From: Lachnospiraceae bacterium
Lineage (GTDB): Bacteria > Bacillota > Clostridia > Lachnospirales > Lachnospiraceae
Assembly: GCA_017622845.1 (NCBI GenBank)
Contig: JAGAQJ010000049.1
Coordinates: 1-64,000 of the forward strand
Length of the DNA stretch: 64,000 bases
Direction of reading: 5' to 3'
Shown: in pieces, positions 52,590-61,601 of the stretch
How the letters are laid out: each line of letters opens with the position of its first letter
Position numbering within the stretch: the stretch's first letter is position 1
Notes under the pieces: model-generated
The model's input: only the letters and a program-made list of their open reading frames with translations
Database searches by the model: none
What the model was told of the DNA's origin: nothing
Made by a program: the position numbers and the translations under genes

Positions 52590-54077
52590 ATGATAAAATG
52601 TAGAAGTCTGTTAAAGGGAATAGACTACGAATGTATTAAGGGCAGTGCGGATGTGGATGTATCTGAGGTAGTAAACGACTCCAGAAAAATTACAAAGGAC
52701 TGCCTTTTTATATGTATACAGGGTGCGAATTTTGATGGGCACAATGCAGCGTCTGATGCTGTGAAGGCAGGAGCGGCAGTGCTTGTAATCAGTCATGAGG
52801 TGGAGCTTCCCGGGGATGCAGAGGTTACAGTAATTAAGGTTGCCGATACCAGATATGCGATGGCATTTATCTCAGCCAATTACTTTGGCAATCCGGCTGA
52901 TGATATGAAGATTATCGGCGTGACAGGCACAAAGGGAAAAACCACAACGGCATATTTTGTCAAGTATATCCTTGAAAATGCAGGTTATAAGGTCGGACTC
53001 GTAGGAACGATAGAGACGATTATCGGCGATAGGGTGATTCCTGCTTCCAACACAACGCCCGAGTCGTATACGCTCCAGAAATATTTCAGGGAAATGAAAG
53101 AGGCAGGCTGTCAGGTGGTTGTAATGGAGGCTTCCTCACAAGGCTTTATGATGCACAGGACGCAGGGCTTTGTGTTTGATTATGGCATTTTTACCAATAT
53201 AGAGCCTGACCATATCGGACCTAACGAACATGCTTCCTTTGAGGAGTATCTGTCCTGTAAGGCGATGCTCTTTAAGCAGTGCAGAGTAGGAATCGTAAAC
53301 TGCGATGACAGACACTGGGAGAAGGTGACGGAAGGTCATACCTGTGCGCTTGAGACATATGGCTTTGACGAGCGTGCTGATTTGAGGGCAAGTGATTTGA
53401 AGCTGGTGACAGGCGCCGGATTTTTGGGGATTAATTTTAAAGTTTCAGGGCTTCTGAATATGGAGATTGAGACAGATATTCCCGGCAAATTCAGTGCTTA
53501 CAATGCATTGACGGCGATTGCCATATGCAGGCATTTCGGCGTAAAAGAGGACGACATCAAGAAGGCGTTGGCTGGCGCCAAGGTAAAGGGCAGAATCGAG
53601 ATGGTCAAGGTATCAGATGATTTTACGCTGATGATTGACTATGCACATAATGCGATGGCGCTTGAGAGCCTGCTCACTACGCTTAGAGAGTATCAGCCCA
53701 ATCGACTGGTCTGCCTTTTCGGGTGCGGAGGAAACCGTTCCAGGCTCAGGCGTTATGAGATGGGCGAGGTGAGCGGAAGACTTGCAGACCTTACGATTAT
53801 TACTTCGGATAATCCGCGGTTTGAAGAACCGCAGGATATTATAGAAGATATTAAAATCGGCATCGGCAAAACAGAAGGCAAATATGTAGAGCTCTGTGAC
53901 CGCAAGGAGGCAATCCGGTACGCTATCACACATGGTCAGAAGGGCGATATTATTGTGCTCGCAGGAAAGGGGCATGAGGATTATCAGGAAATCAAGGGCG
54001 TGAAGCATCCTATGGATGAACGCGTACTGATTCAGGAAATTCTAAGCGAAATCAATTGCGGCAGCGATAACAGTTGA
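52590..54077 (+). CDS. murE: UDP-MurNAc-tripeptide synthetase (meso-DAP-adding)
   Basis: 495 residues from the ATG at 52590 (GTGAGGG upstream). It adds the third stem-peptide residue. Motifs are the N-terminal VNDSRKI, the P-loop GVTGTKGKTTTAYF, NTTPES, EASSQGF and the C-terminal TSDNPRFEEP. The DNPR motif identifies meso-DAP rather than lysine as substrate, in line with dapL in this window. It lies 25 kb from the main division cluster, heading a run with priA, def and fmt under its own promoter. Confidence 0.95.
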   Translation: MIKCRSLLKGIDYECIKGSADVDVSEVVNDSRKITKDCLFICIQGANFDGHNAASDAVKAGAAVLVISHEVELPGDAEVTVIKVADTRYAMAFISANYFGNPADDMKIIGVTGTKGKTTTAYFVKYILENAGYKVGLVGTIETIIGDRVIPASNTTPESYTLQKYFREMKEAGCQVVVMEASSQGFMMHRTQGFVFDYGIFTNIEPDHIGPNEHASFEEYLSCKAMLFKQCRVGIVNCDDRHWEKVTEGHTCALETYGFDERADLRASDLKLVTGAGFLGINFKVSGLLNMEIETDIPGKFSAYNALTAIAICRHFGVKEDDIKKALAGAKVKGRIEMVKVSDDFTLMIDYAHNAMALESLLTTLREYQPNRLVCLFGCGGNRSRLRRYEMGEVSGRLADLTIITSDNPRFEEPQDIIEDIKIGIGKTEGKYVELCDRKEAIRYAITHGQKGDIIVLAGKGHEDYQEIKGVKHPMDERVLIQEILSEINCGSDNS

Positions 54078-54196
54078 GTACAGGGATGTCTGTGAATAGT
54101 AACAGTAATAATGTGCCGTGGTTTTGGTTACAGGAGAGATGAATTGTTACTTTCATCAAAAACGAGTAATACATAATATAAGGAAATGAAGAATGA

Positions 54197-56452
54197 ATGA
54201 CAGGCAGATTTGCTAATATTATAGTAGATATTTCACATGAAAAGGTTGACAGACCATTCCAATACCGCATACCGGAAGCATTAAGGGAAGAAATCGCAGT
54301 AGGAACGGCGGTGATGATTCCATTTGGCAGAGGAAACAAGCTGATCAAAGGCTATGTGATGGAGATTACGGATAAGGCGGAATATGATGAGGAACGGTTA
54401 AAGGCGATTGATTCCGTTGTAAAAGGAGGAATCAGTGCGCAGGGCGACGCACTCAGGCTGGCATGGTGGATTAAGGAAAATTATGGTTCTACGATGATAG
54501 CGGCGTTAAAGACGGTACTTCCCGTGAAGCAAAAGATGAAACAGCTTGTGAAAAAGACGCTGGTTTGCAAGGCAGATGCGGCAGCGGCAAAGGCAGAGGA
54601 ATTTGAAGCAAAGCATCAGAAAGCAAAGGCAAGACTCATGCGGGAGCTTTCTATACAGCCGATCATTCCCCAGAGCCTGGTGACAGGTAAGTTAAACATT
54701 ACAGCGCAGACGATTCAGTCTCTTGAGAAGGCAGGATTGATAGAGGTACAATCAGAGGATATCTACCGTAGCGCATTGCCTGCAAATGTTTCGCAGGGGT
54801 GGCAGAAAAAGCAGCCCGGAAAGTTATCGGAAAAACAGCGTGCGATTGTGGACAGTATTGCAGCGGAATTTCAGGCAGGCATCAGACAGACGTATCTGCT
54901 TCACGGGGTGACAGGAAGCGGTAAGACAGAAGTCTATATGGAACTGATTGATTATGTGATTGCCCAGGGAAAGCAGGCAATCGTACTGATACCCGAGATA
55001 GCGCTTACGTATCAGACGCTTGTGCGGTTTTATCAGCGGTTTGGCGACAGGGTATCCGTGATGAATTCGCGTTTATCGGCAGGTGAGCGTTCCGATCAAT
55101 ATGAGCGTGCCGCTAAGGGAGCGATTGATATCATGATTGGTCCCCGTTCCGCTCTTTTTACACCGTTTGAGAGATTGGGACTTGTAATTATAGACGAAGA
55201 GCATGAGGGCAGCTATAAAAGTGAGAGCATGCCAAAGTATCATGCAAGGGAGGTGGCAGAAGCGCTTTGCCGCATGAAGCATGCCAGCCTGCTTTTAGGT
55301 TCGGCAACACCGTCACTGGAGTCCTATTACAGAGCTCAAAAAGGTGAGATAACGCTTTTTGAGCTAAAGGAGCGGCTTGCCGGAGGGGAGCTTGCGCAAG
55401 TTTATGTGGAGGATTTAAGGGATGAGCTTAAGAGTGGAAACCGTTCGATATTCAGCAGGAGGCTTCATGCGCTTATTGAGGATAGATTGAAAAAGGGCGA
55501 GCAGACCATGCTTTTTATCAACCGCAGGGGATATGCAGGCTTTGTATCGTGCAGGGCGTGCGGCTATGTGATGAAATGTCCGCATTGTGATGTATCCTTG
55601 TCAGAGCATACGGACCGGCACAGGAAAACGAGCAGGCTGGTATGCCACTACTGCGGATATGAGACCCCTAATGTCATCAATTGTCCTCAATGCGGTTCGA
55701 AATATATCTTAGGCTTTCGGGCAGGCACACAGCAGATTGAGGAGCTTCTGCACAAGGAGTTTCCGGCTGCAAGAGTGCTGCGGATGGACGCTGACACGAC
55801 GAAAAGCAAGGACAGCTACGAGCAGATATTGTCACAGTTTGCCAATGAGGAGGCTGATATTCTTGTAGGAACGCAGATGATTGTAAAAGGACATGATTTT
55901 GCAAAGGTTACCCTTGTGGGAATCCTTGCGGCAGATATGTCACTTCATGCAGGCGACTACAGGGCAGGAGAGCGCACTTTTCAATTGCTGACGCAGGCAG
56001 CAGGCAGAGCAGGTAGAAGCGCACTTGCAGGCGAAGTGGTGATACAGACATATCAGCCGGAGAACTACACGATTATCCACGCTGCCAATCAGGATTATGA
56101 GGGCTTTTACGAGGAAGAGATTTCTTATCGTGATTTGATGATGTATCCGCCAGTGGCACATATGATGGCAGTGCTTGTCCTCTCGGCAGATGCGCTTACC
56201 GGCGCAGAGCATGCGCAGGAGCTTGCCGACAGGGCAAAAGACAGATGCGGAGCGAAGAATCCGGTAATCATAGGTCCGACGGAGGCTTCTATCGGAAGGA
56301 TTAATGATGTTTACCGATATATTTTTTACGTGAAGCACAGGGATTATCAGGTACTTGTGGATATTAAGAATGAGCTGGAGGATTTCATTGGCAGACTGCA
56401 GTGGAGCACAGACAGCGTGCAGTTTGATTTTGATCCGATGAGCAATTATTAA
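54197..56452 (+). CDS. priA: Primosomal replication restart helicase PriA
   Basis: 751 residues. It reloads the replisome at stalled forks. N-terminal 3'-DNA-binding domain (VDRPFQYRIP...GTAVMIPFGRG), Walker A GVTGSGKTEVY, DEEH box, a zinc region with eight cysteines in CRACGYVMKCPHCD and CHYCGYETPNVINCPQCGS, then the helicase C-lobe QAAGRAGRSALAGEV. AAGGAA precedes the ATG. The 119 bases between murE and it contain no terminator. Confidence 0.96.
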   Translation: MTGRFANIIVDISHEKVDRPFQYRIPEALREEIAVGTAVMIPFGRGNKLIKGYVMEITDKAEYDEERLKAIDSVVKGGISAQGDALRLAWWIKENYGSTMIAALKTVLPVKQKMKQLVKKTLVCKADAAAAKAEEFEAKHQKAKARLMRELSIQPIIPQSLVTGKLNITAQTIQSLEKAGLIEVQSEDIYRSALPANVSQGWQKKQPGKLSEKQRAIVDSIAAEFQAGIRQTYLLHGVTGSGKTEVYMELIDYVIAQGKQAIVLIPEIALTYQTLVRFYQRFGDRVSVMNSRLSAGERSDQYERAAKGAIDIMIGPRSALFTPFERLGLVIIDEEHEGSYKSESMPKYHAREVAEALCRMKHASLLLGSATPSLESYYRAQKGEITLFELKERLAGGELAQVYVEDLRDELKSGNRSIFSRRLHALIEDRLKKGEQTMLFINRRGYAGFVSCRACGYVMKCPHCDVSLSEHTDRHRKTSRLVCHYCGYETPNVINCPQCGSKYILGFRAGTQQIEELLHKEFPAARVLRMDADTTKSKDSYEQILSQFANEEADILVGTQMIVKGHDFAKVTLVGILAADMSLHAGDYRAGERTFQLLTQAAGRAGRSALAGEVVIQTYQPENYTIIHAANQDYEGFYEEEISYRDLMMYPPVAHMMAVLVLSADALTGAEHAQELADRAKDRCGAKNPVIIGPTEASIGRINDVYRYIFYVKHRDYQVLVDIKNELEDFIGRLQWSTDSVQFDFDPMSNY

Positions 56453-56501
56453 CAATGATTTATGATGAAACAAAAAAGACAGAAAGGTAAGGAGAATCAG
56501 T

Positions 56502-56981
56502 ATGGCAATCAGAACAATCAGAGAAATAGGAGACCCGGTTTTAAACAAGATTTCAAAGGAAGTAAAAGAGGTGACACCGCGGATACAGGATTTAATTGAC
56601 GATATGTTTGAGACAATGTATGAGGCAAATGGTGTCGGACTTGCTGCACCTCAGGTGGGAATATTAAAACGAATTGTGGTAATTGATACTACGGGGGAGG
56701 ACCCGATTCTGCTTATCAATCCACGTATTGTAGAGACAAGCGGAGAGCAGACAGGAAATGAAGGCTGCCTGAGCGTTCCGGGGAAAACAGGCATTGTCAC
56801 CAGACCCAACTACGTTAAGGTAGTGGCTCAGGACGAGGAGCTTAATGAATTTGAGATTGAGGGTGAGGAGCTTCTTGCAAGAGCGCTTTGCCATGAGATT
56901 GAGCATCTTGACGGTCATCTCTATGTGGAGAAGGTAGAAGGCGAGCTTATGGATGTAGAGCTGCTTGATGATGAAGATTAG
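56502..56981 (+). CDS. def: Peptide deformylase
   Basis: 159 residues. It removes the formyl group from nascent N-termini. All three family motifs are present: [18 protein letters not shown] (metal Cys) and HEIEHLDG (metal His and catalytic Glu). The length and EGCLSVPG form fit type 1. AAGGAG precedes the ATG. fmt, which adds the formyl group to initiator tRNA, follows, the common pairing. Confidence 0.96.
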   Translation: MAIRTIREIGDPVLNKISKEVKEVTPRIQDLIDDMFETMYEANGVGLAAPQVGILKRIVVIDTTGEDPILLINPRIVETSGEQTGNEGCLSVPGKTGIVTRPNYVKVVAQDEELNEFEIEGEELLARALCHEIEHLDGHLYVEKVEGELMDVELLDDED

Positions 56982-57018
56982 CAGCTGGTCAGTGCGTGAG
57001 AACACATAAATTGTGTAA

Positions 57019-57058
57019 GGCATCAAGCCGCCGCGAAGCGGTTCTGCATGGCTTGATG
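57019..57058 (+). promoter_or_regulatory. Long hairpin in the fmt leader
   Basis: GGCATCAAGCC pairs with GGCTTGATGC, with CCGC/GCGG around GAA inside. No T-run follows directly. Together with the next hairpin (57061-57088) it makes a structured def-fmt intercistronic leader. Confidence 0.5.
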
Positions 57059-57060
57059 CT

Positions 57061-57088
57061 CGTGACGATGAAGTACTGAATCGTTACG
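57061..57088 (+). repeat. Dispersed hairpin element, copy in the fmt leader
   Basis: CGTGACGA (57061-57068) pairs with TCGTTACG (57081-57088) with one G:T, enclosing TGA...GAA as in the other copies. It ends 25 bases before the fmt ATG. Confidence 0.5.
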
Positions 57089-57113
57089 GAGACTAAAAAG
57101 GAGTGTGAACAAA

Positions 57114-58055
57114 ATGAAAATTGTTTTTATGGGGACTCCGGATTTTTCCGTGGGAGCGCTCGAGGCACTGATTCATGCCGGACATGAGATTACTGCAGTT
57201 GTAACACAGCCTGATAAGGCAAAGGGAAGAAGCGGCCATCTGCAGTTTTCCCCGGTTAAGGAGTGTGCCGTTCAACATGGAATCCCTGTATTCCAGCCGA
57301 AAAAAATTAAGACACCGGAGGCGATAGCGGAGCTGAAACAATACGAGGCAGATGTTTATATCGTGGCAGCATTCGGACAGATCTTGTCAAGGGAAATATT
57401 GGAAATGCCAAGATTTGGCTGTATTAATATTCATGCCTCTTTGCTGCCAAAATACAGAGGAGCGTCACCGATTAACCAGTGCATTATAGATGGAGAGAAG
57501 GAGACTGGCGTCACAATCATGCAGATGGATTTGGGAGTGGATACCGGTGACATACTTACACAGAAAAAGGTTACAATAGATGCTAAGGAAACAGCAGAGA
57601 GTCTTTTTGATAAGCTTTCGCAGACAGGAGCAGAGTTGATTGTGGAAACGCTTTCAATGCTTGAGCGCGGAGAGATTACTCCGGTAAAACAGGACGAGAG
57701 CCTTTCCAGCCATACAAAAATGATGGACAAATCATTAGGAAGGATTGACTGGACCAAAGATGCCGTCTCCATAGAGAGGCTGGTCAGAGGATTAAATTCA
57801 TGGCCAAGTGCATACACATTGGCAAATGGTAAGACAATCAAGCTTTGGAGCTGCGATGTTGTTTCTGGGGACAGTATCAATGAGCAGAAGCCGGGCACGA
57901 TTGTTTCCATTGCAAAGGACTCCTTTGATGTGGCATGCGGAAAAGGCATTTTGAGAGTCTGTGAATTGCAGCTTGAAGGAAAAAAGCGTATGGATACGAA
58001 AAGCTTTCTGCTTGGGAATCAGTGGAAAGCGGGCATGTGCTTAGGGGAATCATAA
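57114..58055 (+). CDS. fmt: Methionyl-tRNA formyltransferase
   Basis: 313 residues from the ATG at 57114 (AAGGAG ten bases upstream; an in-frame GTG at 57105 is too close to that site). It formylates initiator Met-tRNA from 10-formyl-THF. Motifs are VFMGTPDFSV, the catalytic NIHASLLPKYRGASPINQCI, and MQMDLGVDTGD; a C-terminal OB-like tRNA-binding domain starts near 210. It follows def, and its leader holds two hairpins. Confidence 0.96.
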   Translation: MKIVFMGTPDFSVGALEALIHAGHEITAVVTQPDKAKGRSGHLQFSPVKECAVQHGIPVFQPKKIKTPEAIAELKQYEADVYIVAAFGQILSREILEMPRFGCINIHASLLPKYRGASPINQCIIDGEKETGVTIMQMDLGVDTGDILTQKKVTIDAKETAESLFDKLSQTGAELIVETLSMLERGEITPVKQDESLSSHTKMMDKSLGRIDWTKDAVSIERLVRGLNSWPSAYTLANGKTIKLWSCDVVSGDSINEQKPGTIVSIAKDSFDVACGKGILRVCELQLEGKKRMDTKSFLLGNQWKAGMCLGES

Positions 58056-58088
58056 GAGCTTGTTTGAACATTTCAGAAAGGAGTTTTT

Positions 58089-58790
58089 ATGCCGTATTTT
58101 TATGGATATTATTTTGATCCCACTTATATTTTGGTATTGATTGGAGCAGTTCTGAGTATTATTGCGTCTGCAAAGGTCAACTCTACTTTTAACAAATATT
58201 CAAGAGAGAGAAGTATGTCAGGAATGACCGGAGCACAGACAGCAGAGGCGATTTTAAGGAGTAAAGGTATCTATGATGTGCGTGTGGAACATATCAGAGG
58301 AAACCTTACGGACCATTATGACCCATCAGCAAAGGTGGTTCGCCTTTCAGACAGCGTTTATCATTCCACTTCTGTAGCGGCAATCGGTGTAGCAGCGCAT
58401 GAATGCGGACATGTCATGCAGCATCATGAAGGATATGTACCGCTGAACATCAGGACGGCGCTTGTCCCGGCGGCCAATATCGGTTCTAAGCTTGGAATTC
58501 CTATTATTCTGCTCGGAATTATACTTGGGAGCAACTCTTTGTTGATTCATATCGGTATCTGGGTATTTGCGCTTGCTGTTCTTTTCCAGCTAGTGACGCT
58601 TCCGGTGGAGTTTGATGCTTCGAAAAGAGCGCTTGTCTGTATTGAGCAGTATGGTATTGTCACAAGCGAGGAGCGCAGGAAAAGTGCGAAAGTATTAAAA
58701 GCGGCAGCATATACTTATGTGGCAGCGGCAGCGTCATCAATTCTGCAGCTTTTAAGACTGGTGATGCTGTTTGGAAGACGAGACGATTAA
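58089..58790 (+). CDS. Membrane zinc metallopeptidase (YugP/Zn_peptidase_2 family)
   Basis: 233 residues. One N-terminal membrane segment, then a zinc domain with AAHECGHVMQHHEGY (HExxH), two hydrophobic segments (about 135-185), EFDASKRAL with a likely third zinc ligand, and a last hydrophobic stretch. This is the neutral zinc metallopeptidase family of unknown substrate, probably acting on membrane proteins. AAAGGAG precedes the ATG. The last codons form part of a 16-base direct repeat (see next). Confidence 0.9.
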   Translation: MPYFYGYYFDPTYILVLIGAVLSIIASAKVNSTFNKYSRERSMSGMTGAQTAEAILRSKGIYDVRVEHIRGNLTDHYDPSAKVVRLSDSVYHSTSVAAIGVAAHECGHVMQHHEGYVPLNIRTALVPAANIGSKLGIPIILLGIILGSNSLLIHIGIWVFALAVLFQLVTLPVEFDASKRALVCIEQYGIVTSEERRKSAKVLKAAAYTYVAAAASSILQLLRLVMLFGRRDD

Positions 58791-58857
58791 AACCATGAAA
58801 GAAAGAGAAGCAAACTGAATTATGATCGTTTGATTCCAAAATGGAAGACGAGACGAT
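58772..58857 (+). repeat. 16-bp direct repeat 70 bp apart
   Basis: TGGAAGACGAGACGAT occurs at 58772-58787 and 58842-58857, exactly 70 bases apart, each followed by an A-rich AAACCA. The first copy encodes the last residues and stop region of the metallopeptidase; the second lies in the spacer before rsmB. It looks like a local duplication of the gene's end. Confidence 0.8.
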
Positions 58858-58884
58858 GAAACCAGGAAGTAAAGGGTGTAAAAT

Positions 58885-60291
58885 ATGCAGGCTGTGACGG
58901 AAAATAATAAAATGAATCTGCGTATGCTTGTGCTTGAGATGCTTTTGACAGAGAATGCGTATTCGCATGTCATTGTCAGAGAGGTACTCAATAAGCATAA
59001 TTATCTCTCTCAGCAGGAAAAATCATTTATCAAAAGATTGTATGAGGGAACTTTAGAGAGAAGAATTGAGCTGGACTATGTGCTGAATCAATTTTCTAAG
59101 GTTCCGGTCAATAAAATGAAGCCTGTTATACGGGCTGTTATGCGTATGGGTGTGTATCAGATATTGTATATGGACGCAGTGCCTGATGCAGCAGCCTGCA
59201 ATGAAGCGGTAAAGCTTGCGCAAAAAAAGGGATTTTCTTCGCTGAAGGGCTTCGTAAACGGTGTGCTTCGGACAATTGTGCGCAATAAGGAAAATATCAC
59301 ATATGACAGCTTATCTGTAAAATATTCCATGCCCGAATGGATTGTTGGCTTATGGATGCAGCAGCTTGGTAAGGAAACGACAGAGCTTGTATTGCAGGGA
59401 CTGCTGGAGGAGCACCCAGTCACAATTCGGTTCAGAGATATTCCTGAGATAACAGAGGTCGATATGGACACCGCGGTAAAGGCTGTCGAAAAGGCGCTTT
59501 TTAGTCAGGATGGAAAAATAGAAAAACATCCGTACCTGCCATATGCATATCAATTATCAAAGACAGATGATATTACGAGACTTCCGTATTACAATGCCGG
59601 AGCATTCGTGATACAGGACGTCAGCTCTATGCTTGCAGTGGAGGCAATCGGCTTTAAGGAGATGAACCTTAAAGACAGAAAGGAGCCTGTATTCGTCTTA
59701 GACCTTTGTGCGGCACTGGGCGGTAAATCAATGCTTGTGGCAGATTTGCTGGAAAAGCTTGGCGTAAATTACGTGGTGATATCAAGAGATGTGTCAGCAC
59801 GCAAGGTAGAGCTGATGCAGGAAAACTTTGACAGGTGCGGACTCAGGCATGCGGAGGCGGTTGTAAAAGATGCGCTGCAAAAGGACGAGGAACTTTTTGA
59901 AAAGGCGGATATTGTAATTGCCGATGTACCTTGTTCGGGTCTTGGCGTGATGGGCAAAAAAAGGGACATCAAGTACAATATCACTCCGGAGGCAGTCGAA
60001 GATATTATCAAACTTCAGGAGCAGATACTTGAAACAGCGGTATCATACCTCAAAACCGGAGGAAGACTGCTCTTTAGTACCTGCACAATCAATCAAAATG
60101 AGAATGAAAGACATTTTGAATGGCTGAAAAAAGAAAAGAAACTGACACCAGTGTCATTAAATGGCAGCTTGCCGGAGTGCTTACATACAGATACGACAGA
60201 AAAAGGTTATTTACAGTTATTGCCGGGAGTACATGACACAGACGGATTTTTTATCAGTGTATTTACAAAAAATAATATACTATCAGAGTAA
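58885..60291 (+). CDS. rsmB: 16S rRNA (cytosine-967-C5)-methyltransferase
   Basis: 468 residues. A NusB-like N-terminal RNA-binding domain (about 10-140), then a SAM methyltransferase with LDLCAALGGKS, DVPCSGLG (first catalytic-region Cys) and LLFSTCTINQNENE (nucleophile Cys). The SAM motif usually reads CAAPGGK; here Pro is Leu, one base change. AGTAAAGGG lies upstream. It is followed 37 bases later by rlmN. Confidence 0.92.
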   Translation: MQAVTENNKMNLRMLVLEMLLTENAYSHVIVREVLNKHNYLSQQEKSFIKRLYEGTLERRIELDYVLNQFSKVPVNKMKPVIRAVMRMGVYQILYMDAVPDAAACNEAVKLAQKKGFSSLKGFVNGVLRTIVRNKENITYDSLSVKYSMPEWIVGLWMQQLGKETTELVLQGLLEEHPVTIRFRDIPEITEVDMDTAVKAVEKALFSQDGKIEKHPYLPYAYQLSKTDDITRLPYYNAGAFVIQDVSSMLAVEAIGFKEMNLKDRKEPVFVLDLCAALGGKSMLVADLLEKLGVNYVVISRDVSARKVELMQENFDRCGLRHAEAVVKDALQKDEELFEKADIVIADVPCSGLGVMGKKRDIKYNITPEAVEDIIKLQEQILETAVSYLKTGGRLLFSTCTINQNENERHFEWLKKEKKLTPVSLNGSLPECLHTDTTEKGYLQLLPGVHDTDGFFISVFTKNNILSE

Positions 60292-60328
60292 TTTTTGCAT
60301 TTAAAATGATATTGGGAGACGCAGCGGT

Positions 60329-61363
60329 ATGAAAACAGATATAAAGTCTTTATCAATAGAGGAATTAAAGACTGAGATAGAGAAACTGGGAGAAAAGCCC
60401 TTTCGTGCAAAGCAGCTCTATGAATGGATGCATGGAAAGCTTGCGCGGAATTATGATGAGATGACCAATATTCCCAAAAGTCTCAAGGAAAAGCTTGCAG
60501 AACATTGTGACTATACTTCATTAAAAGAGATAACAGTACAGACCTCAAAAATTGATGGTACGAAAAAATATCTTTTTGAGCTGTCAGATGGTAATCTGGT
60601 CGAGAGCGTGTGGATGAAATATCATCATGGCAATTCTGTGTGCATTTCTTCGCAGGTAGGGTGCCGCATGGGCTGCCGCTTCTGTGCGTCAACACTTGAC
60701 GGACTTGAGAGAAGTCTTACGCCTTCTGAGATGCTTGACCAGATTTATGCGATTGCAAGGAGCACAGGGGAGCGCGTATCCAATGTTGTCGTAATGGGAA
60801 CAGGAGAGCCGCTTGATAATTATGATAATCTGCTAAAATTCATACAGCTTATCACAGATGAAAACGGACTGCATATCAGTCAGAGAAATATTACCGTATC
60901 AACCTGCGGTATTGTCGAAAATATGAAAAGGCTGGCGGACGAAAAGCTCCAGATTACACTGGCATTGTCGCTTCATGGTTCTACACAGGAAAAGCGTCAG
61001 GAGCTTATGCCGATTGCCGGCAAGTACCATATCAGTGAGGTTATAGATGCCTGCCGTTATTACTTTGAGCAGACAGGCAGACGAATTACTTTTGAATACA
61101 GTCTTGTAGGCGGAGTGAATGACACAAACGAGGACGCGGAAAATCTCTGCAGACTGGTAGGCGGCTTAAACTGCCACATTAATCTGATTCCGGTCAATCC
61201 GATTAAGGAGCGCGACTATATAGAGTCTGAACGCAGAGATATTCTTAATTTTCAGAATAAATTGGAGAAGCGGCACATCAACGTTACCATACGCAGGGAG
61301 ATGGGCAGAGATATTGACGGGGCATGCGGCCAGCTGCGCAGACGTCATGAGGCAGCAGTTTAG
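60329..61363 (+). CDS. rlmN: 23S rRNA/tRNA adenine-C2 methyltransferase (radical SAM)
   Basis: 344 residues. It methylates A2503 of 23S rRNA and A37 of some tRNAs. The radical-SAM cluster is CRMGCRFC (Cys112, 116, 119), with VVMGTGEPLDN following; the resolving Cys333 lies in GACGQLRR at the C-terminus. The other catalytic Cys is Cys in NVTIRREMG's upstream family position and not assigned here. Part of the rsmB-rlmN-prpC-prkC order common in Firmicutes. Confidence 0.95.
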   Translation: MKTDIKSLSIEELKTEIEKLGEKPFRAKQLYEWMHGKLARNYDEMTNIPKSLKEKLAEHCDYTSLKEITVQTSKIDGTKKYLFELSDGNLVESVWMKYHHGNSVCISSQVGCRMGCRFCASTLDGLERSLTPSEMLDQIYAIARSTGERVSNVVVMGTGEPLDNYDNLLKFIQLITDENGLHISQRNITVSTCGIVENMKRLADEKLQITLALSLHGSTQEKRQELMPIAGKYHISEVIDACRYYFEQTGRRITFEYSLVGGVNDTNEDAENLCRLVGGLNCHINLIPVNPIKERDYIESERRDILNFQNKLEKRHINVTIRREMGRDIDGACGQLRRRHEAAV

Positions 61364-61389
61364 TCCGGACATTTGCACCTGCTATGCCG

Positions 61390-61433
61390 GTAATAGGAAG
61401 CCGAAGGCTGAACTGTTACGGCTGAACTGTTAC
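61390..61433 (+). repeat. Dispersed hairpin element with tandem 14-bp duplication, between rlmN and prpC
   Basis: GTAATAG (61390-61396) pairs with CTGTTAC (61413-61419), with AGCC/GGCT around GAA inside, separated by GA and GAA. GGCTGAACTGTTAC is then repeated exactly (61406-61419 and 61420-61433). It lies before, not within, the predicted prpC transcript. Confidence 0.55.
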
Positions 61434-61447
61434 GTCATGCAGAAAAC

Positions 61448-61476
61448 TTGAATTAGGGCAGTACTTGTGCTAATAT
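61448..61476 (+). promoter_or_regulatory. Promoter of the prpC-prkC pair
   Basis: TTGAAT (61448-61453), 17-base spacer, TAATAT (61471-61476). The leader of about 120 bases has two hairpins: ATTCAGC/GCTGAAT (about 61503-61523) and AAGAACGC/GCGTTCTT (61539-61561), the second followed by a short T-run. Confidence 0.7.
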
Positions 61477-61601
61477 ATAGGGAAGTGTGAAGCGCAATGC
61501 TAATTCAGCAAAGGACGCTGAATCAGAACTTATGCAGGAAGAACGCAAGGGCGGCGTTCTTTTGCGATTATGCCGCAAAGGTTGTGATTGGAGGAGAAAA
61601 A

